Positions 63,407-64,000 of a DNA stretch of 64,000 nt are shown here, one piece after another. The DNA lies in assembly GCF_014203225.1 (NCBI RefSeq), contig NZ_JACHIO010000005.1, positions 62,001 through 126,000 on the forward strand, written 5' to 3'. This stretch comes from Granulicella mallensis (GTDB lineage Bacteria; Acidobacteriota; Terriglobia; Terriglobales; Acidobacteriaceae). The notes below the pieces were generated by a model that saw nothing but the letters and a program-made list of their open reading frames with translations, had not been told where the DNA came from and ran no database searches. Positions within the stretch are counted from its first letter, which is position 1. The number at the start of each line of letters is the position of its first letter. The position numbers were made by a program, and so were the translations under genes.

Positions 63407-64000
63407 ATGAAAAAGAAAAAAGAGAGCGCAGGCGTGGCCCTTCCCCGAGAGAAAGCCGAGCACGGCACCAGTTTGCTAACTGCGTTTCGAGAGATTCGCG
63501 AACTGATCGTTCACGGCCGGCTCTCGCCAGGCACCTGGATCCTCGAAGCTGAACTCGCCGAACGCTTGAATATGAGCAGGACTCCTGTCCGCGGAGCCAT
63601 CCACTGGCTGCAGCGCGAAGGCTATATTCTCGAGCACCGCAACGTGAAGAAGTCACGCATGATCGTCGCTCCTCTTACGAAAGAGGACGCGAATGAGCTT
63701 TACCTGATTATTGGAAGGCTTGAAGGGATTGCGGGGCGGGGAATTGCTGCGCTGCCGACGGCAGAGCGTAAAGATATTGCTGCGCAACTGCAGGAGCTCA
63801 ACGAGCGTCTCGAAGTGATCTCGAAAGACCGTGACGGCCATCCGGGAGAGATCTTCGAGAACGATCGTTCGTTCCATCGCCTCATCATCAAGTACGGCGC
63901 GGGCGCTCGCATGACCACGCTGCACAAGGCGATCGAGCCGCAGACGGAGCGCTACTGGCGGCTGTATGCAAGCTCGATCATCAAGGATCTGCATCTCTCG
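63407..64000 (+). CDS. GntR-family regulator with FCD domain (3' end outside window)
   Basis: 198 codons up to the right edge. The winged HTH is at about 25-90: FREIRELIVHGRLSPGTWI, LEAELAERLNMSRTPVRGAI, HWLQREGYI. The FCD effector domain begins near 100 (KEDANELYLIIGRLEGIAGR) with FENDRSFHRLIIKYGAG, containing the Asp and His of the metal/ligand site. ATG 63407 was chosen as the first in-frame start; the ribosome binding site is weak. Divergent from the hydroxyproline operon, so the likely ligand is hydroxyproline or a pathway intermediate and the likely targets include the sites described. Confidence 0.88.
   Translation, partial: MKKKKESAGVALPREKAEHGTSLLTAFREIRELIVHGRLSPGTWILEAELAERLNMSRTPVRGAIHWLQREGYILEHRNVKKSRMIVAPLTKEDANELYLIIGRLEGIAGRGIAALPTAERKDIAAQLQELNERLEVISKDRDGHPGEIFENDRSFHRLIIKYGAGARMTTLHKAIEPQTERYWRLYASSIIKDLHLS

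Overview
The window looks like a chromosomal segment from an Acidobacteriota bacterium, probably a soil or plant-associated member of the Terriglobia (Granulicella, Terriglobus or Edaphobacter type). The evidence is two very large Oar-type TonB-dependent receptors (about 1,280 and 1,300 residues) with a carboxypeptidase-regulatory-like N-terminal domain and no SusD partner, many secreted glycosidases, and intergenic multi-hairpin repeats. There is no rRNA gene, and I saw no tRNA gene or CRISPR array, so the taxonomic placement is inference.

Left part (1-29 kb) is a loosely packed accessory region with long intergenic stretches and many remnants. It holds a TolC-like outer-membrane protein, an ALDH3-type aldehyde dehydrogenase, a coiled-coil porin, two divergent AraC regulators and an Nmad2-domain protein. 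It then holds a malonate decarboxylase operon (mdcA-B-C-D-E-F-[mdcG fragment]-H plus an osmC-like gene), a GMC oxidoreductase, a secreted alpha/beta hydrolase and a small secreted DsrE / DUF302 / DUF2490-like cluster. Further on are a ParS-type antitoxin-like gene, a two-gene trypsin-like protease plus membrane-protein unit, and several broken genes: UspA, BrnA-like, the C-terminus of a STAND ATPase, and a frameshifted small protein. An 18-bp direct repeat flanks about 19.7 kb of this region.

Right part (27.7-64 kb) is dense and coherent. It carries an SGNH lipoprotein, a GH127 beta-L-arabinofuranosidase, an operon of amino-acid/polyamine/organocation (APC) permease, ribulokinase, L-arabinose isomerase and alpha-ketoglutarate-semialdehyde dehydrogenase, and a GH43 enzyme. 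Two DUF5695-type secreted enzymes, a GH27 enzyme and two TonB receptors follow. The part ends with a five-gene hydroxyproline catabolic operon divergent from a GntR regulator that runs off the right edge.

My main reading of the right part is that these genes form one utilization locus for plant hydroxyproline-rich glycoproteins (extensin or arabinogalactan-protein type). Glycosidases remove L-arabinose and alpha-galactose, receptors import fragments, araBA uses the arabinose, and the Hyp operon takes the released 4-hydroxyproline to alpha-ketoglutarate semialdehyde. The dehydrogenase lying in the ara operon would complete that route. A short motif (ATTTTGGATACAT and relatives) recurs in front of both receptors, between the Hyp operon and gntR, and, in variant form, between gh43 and the first DUF5695 gene, which suggests co-regulation. 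The receptor region was shaped by a tandem duplication of about 580 bp that left a dead 5' end of the GH27 gene between the receptors. Two inverted copies of a ~260-bp hairpin-rich repeat frame that 11-kb block.
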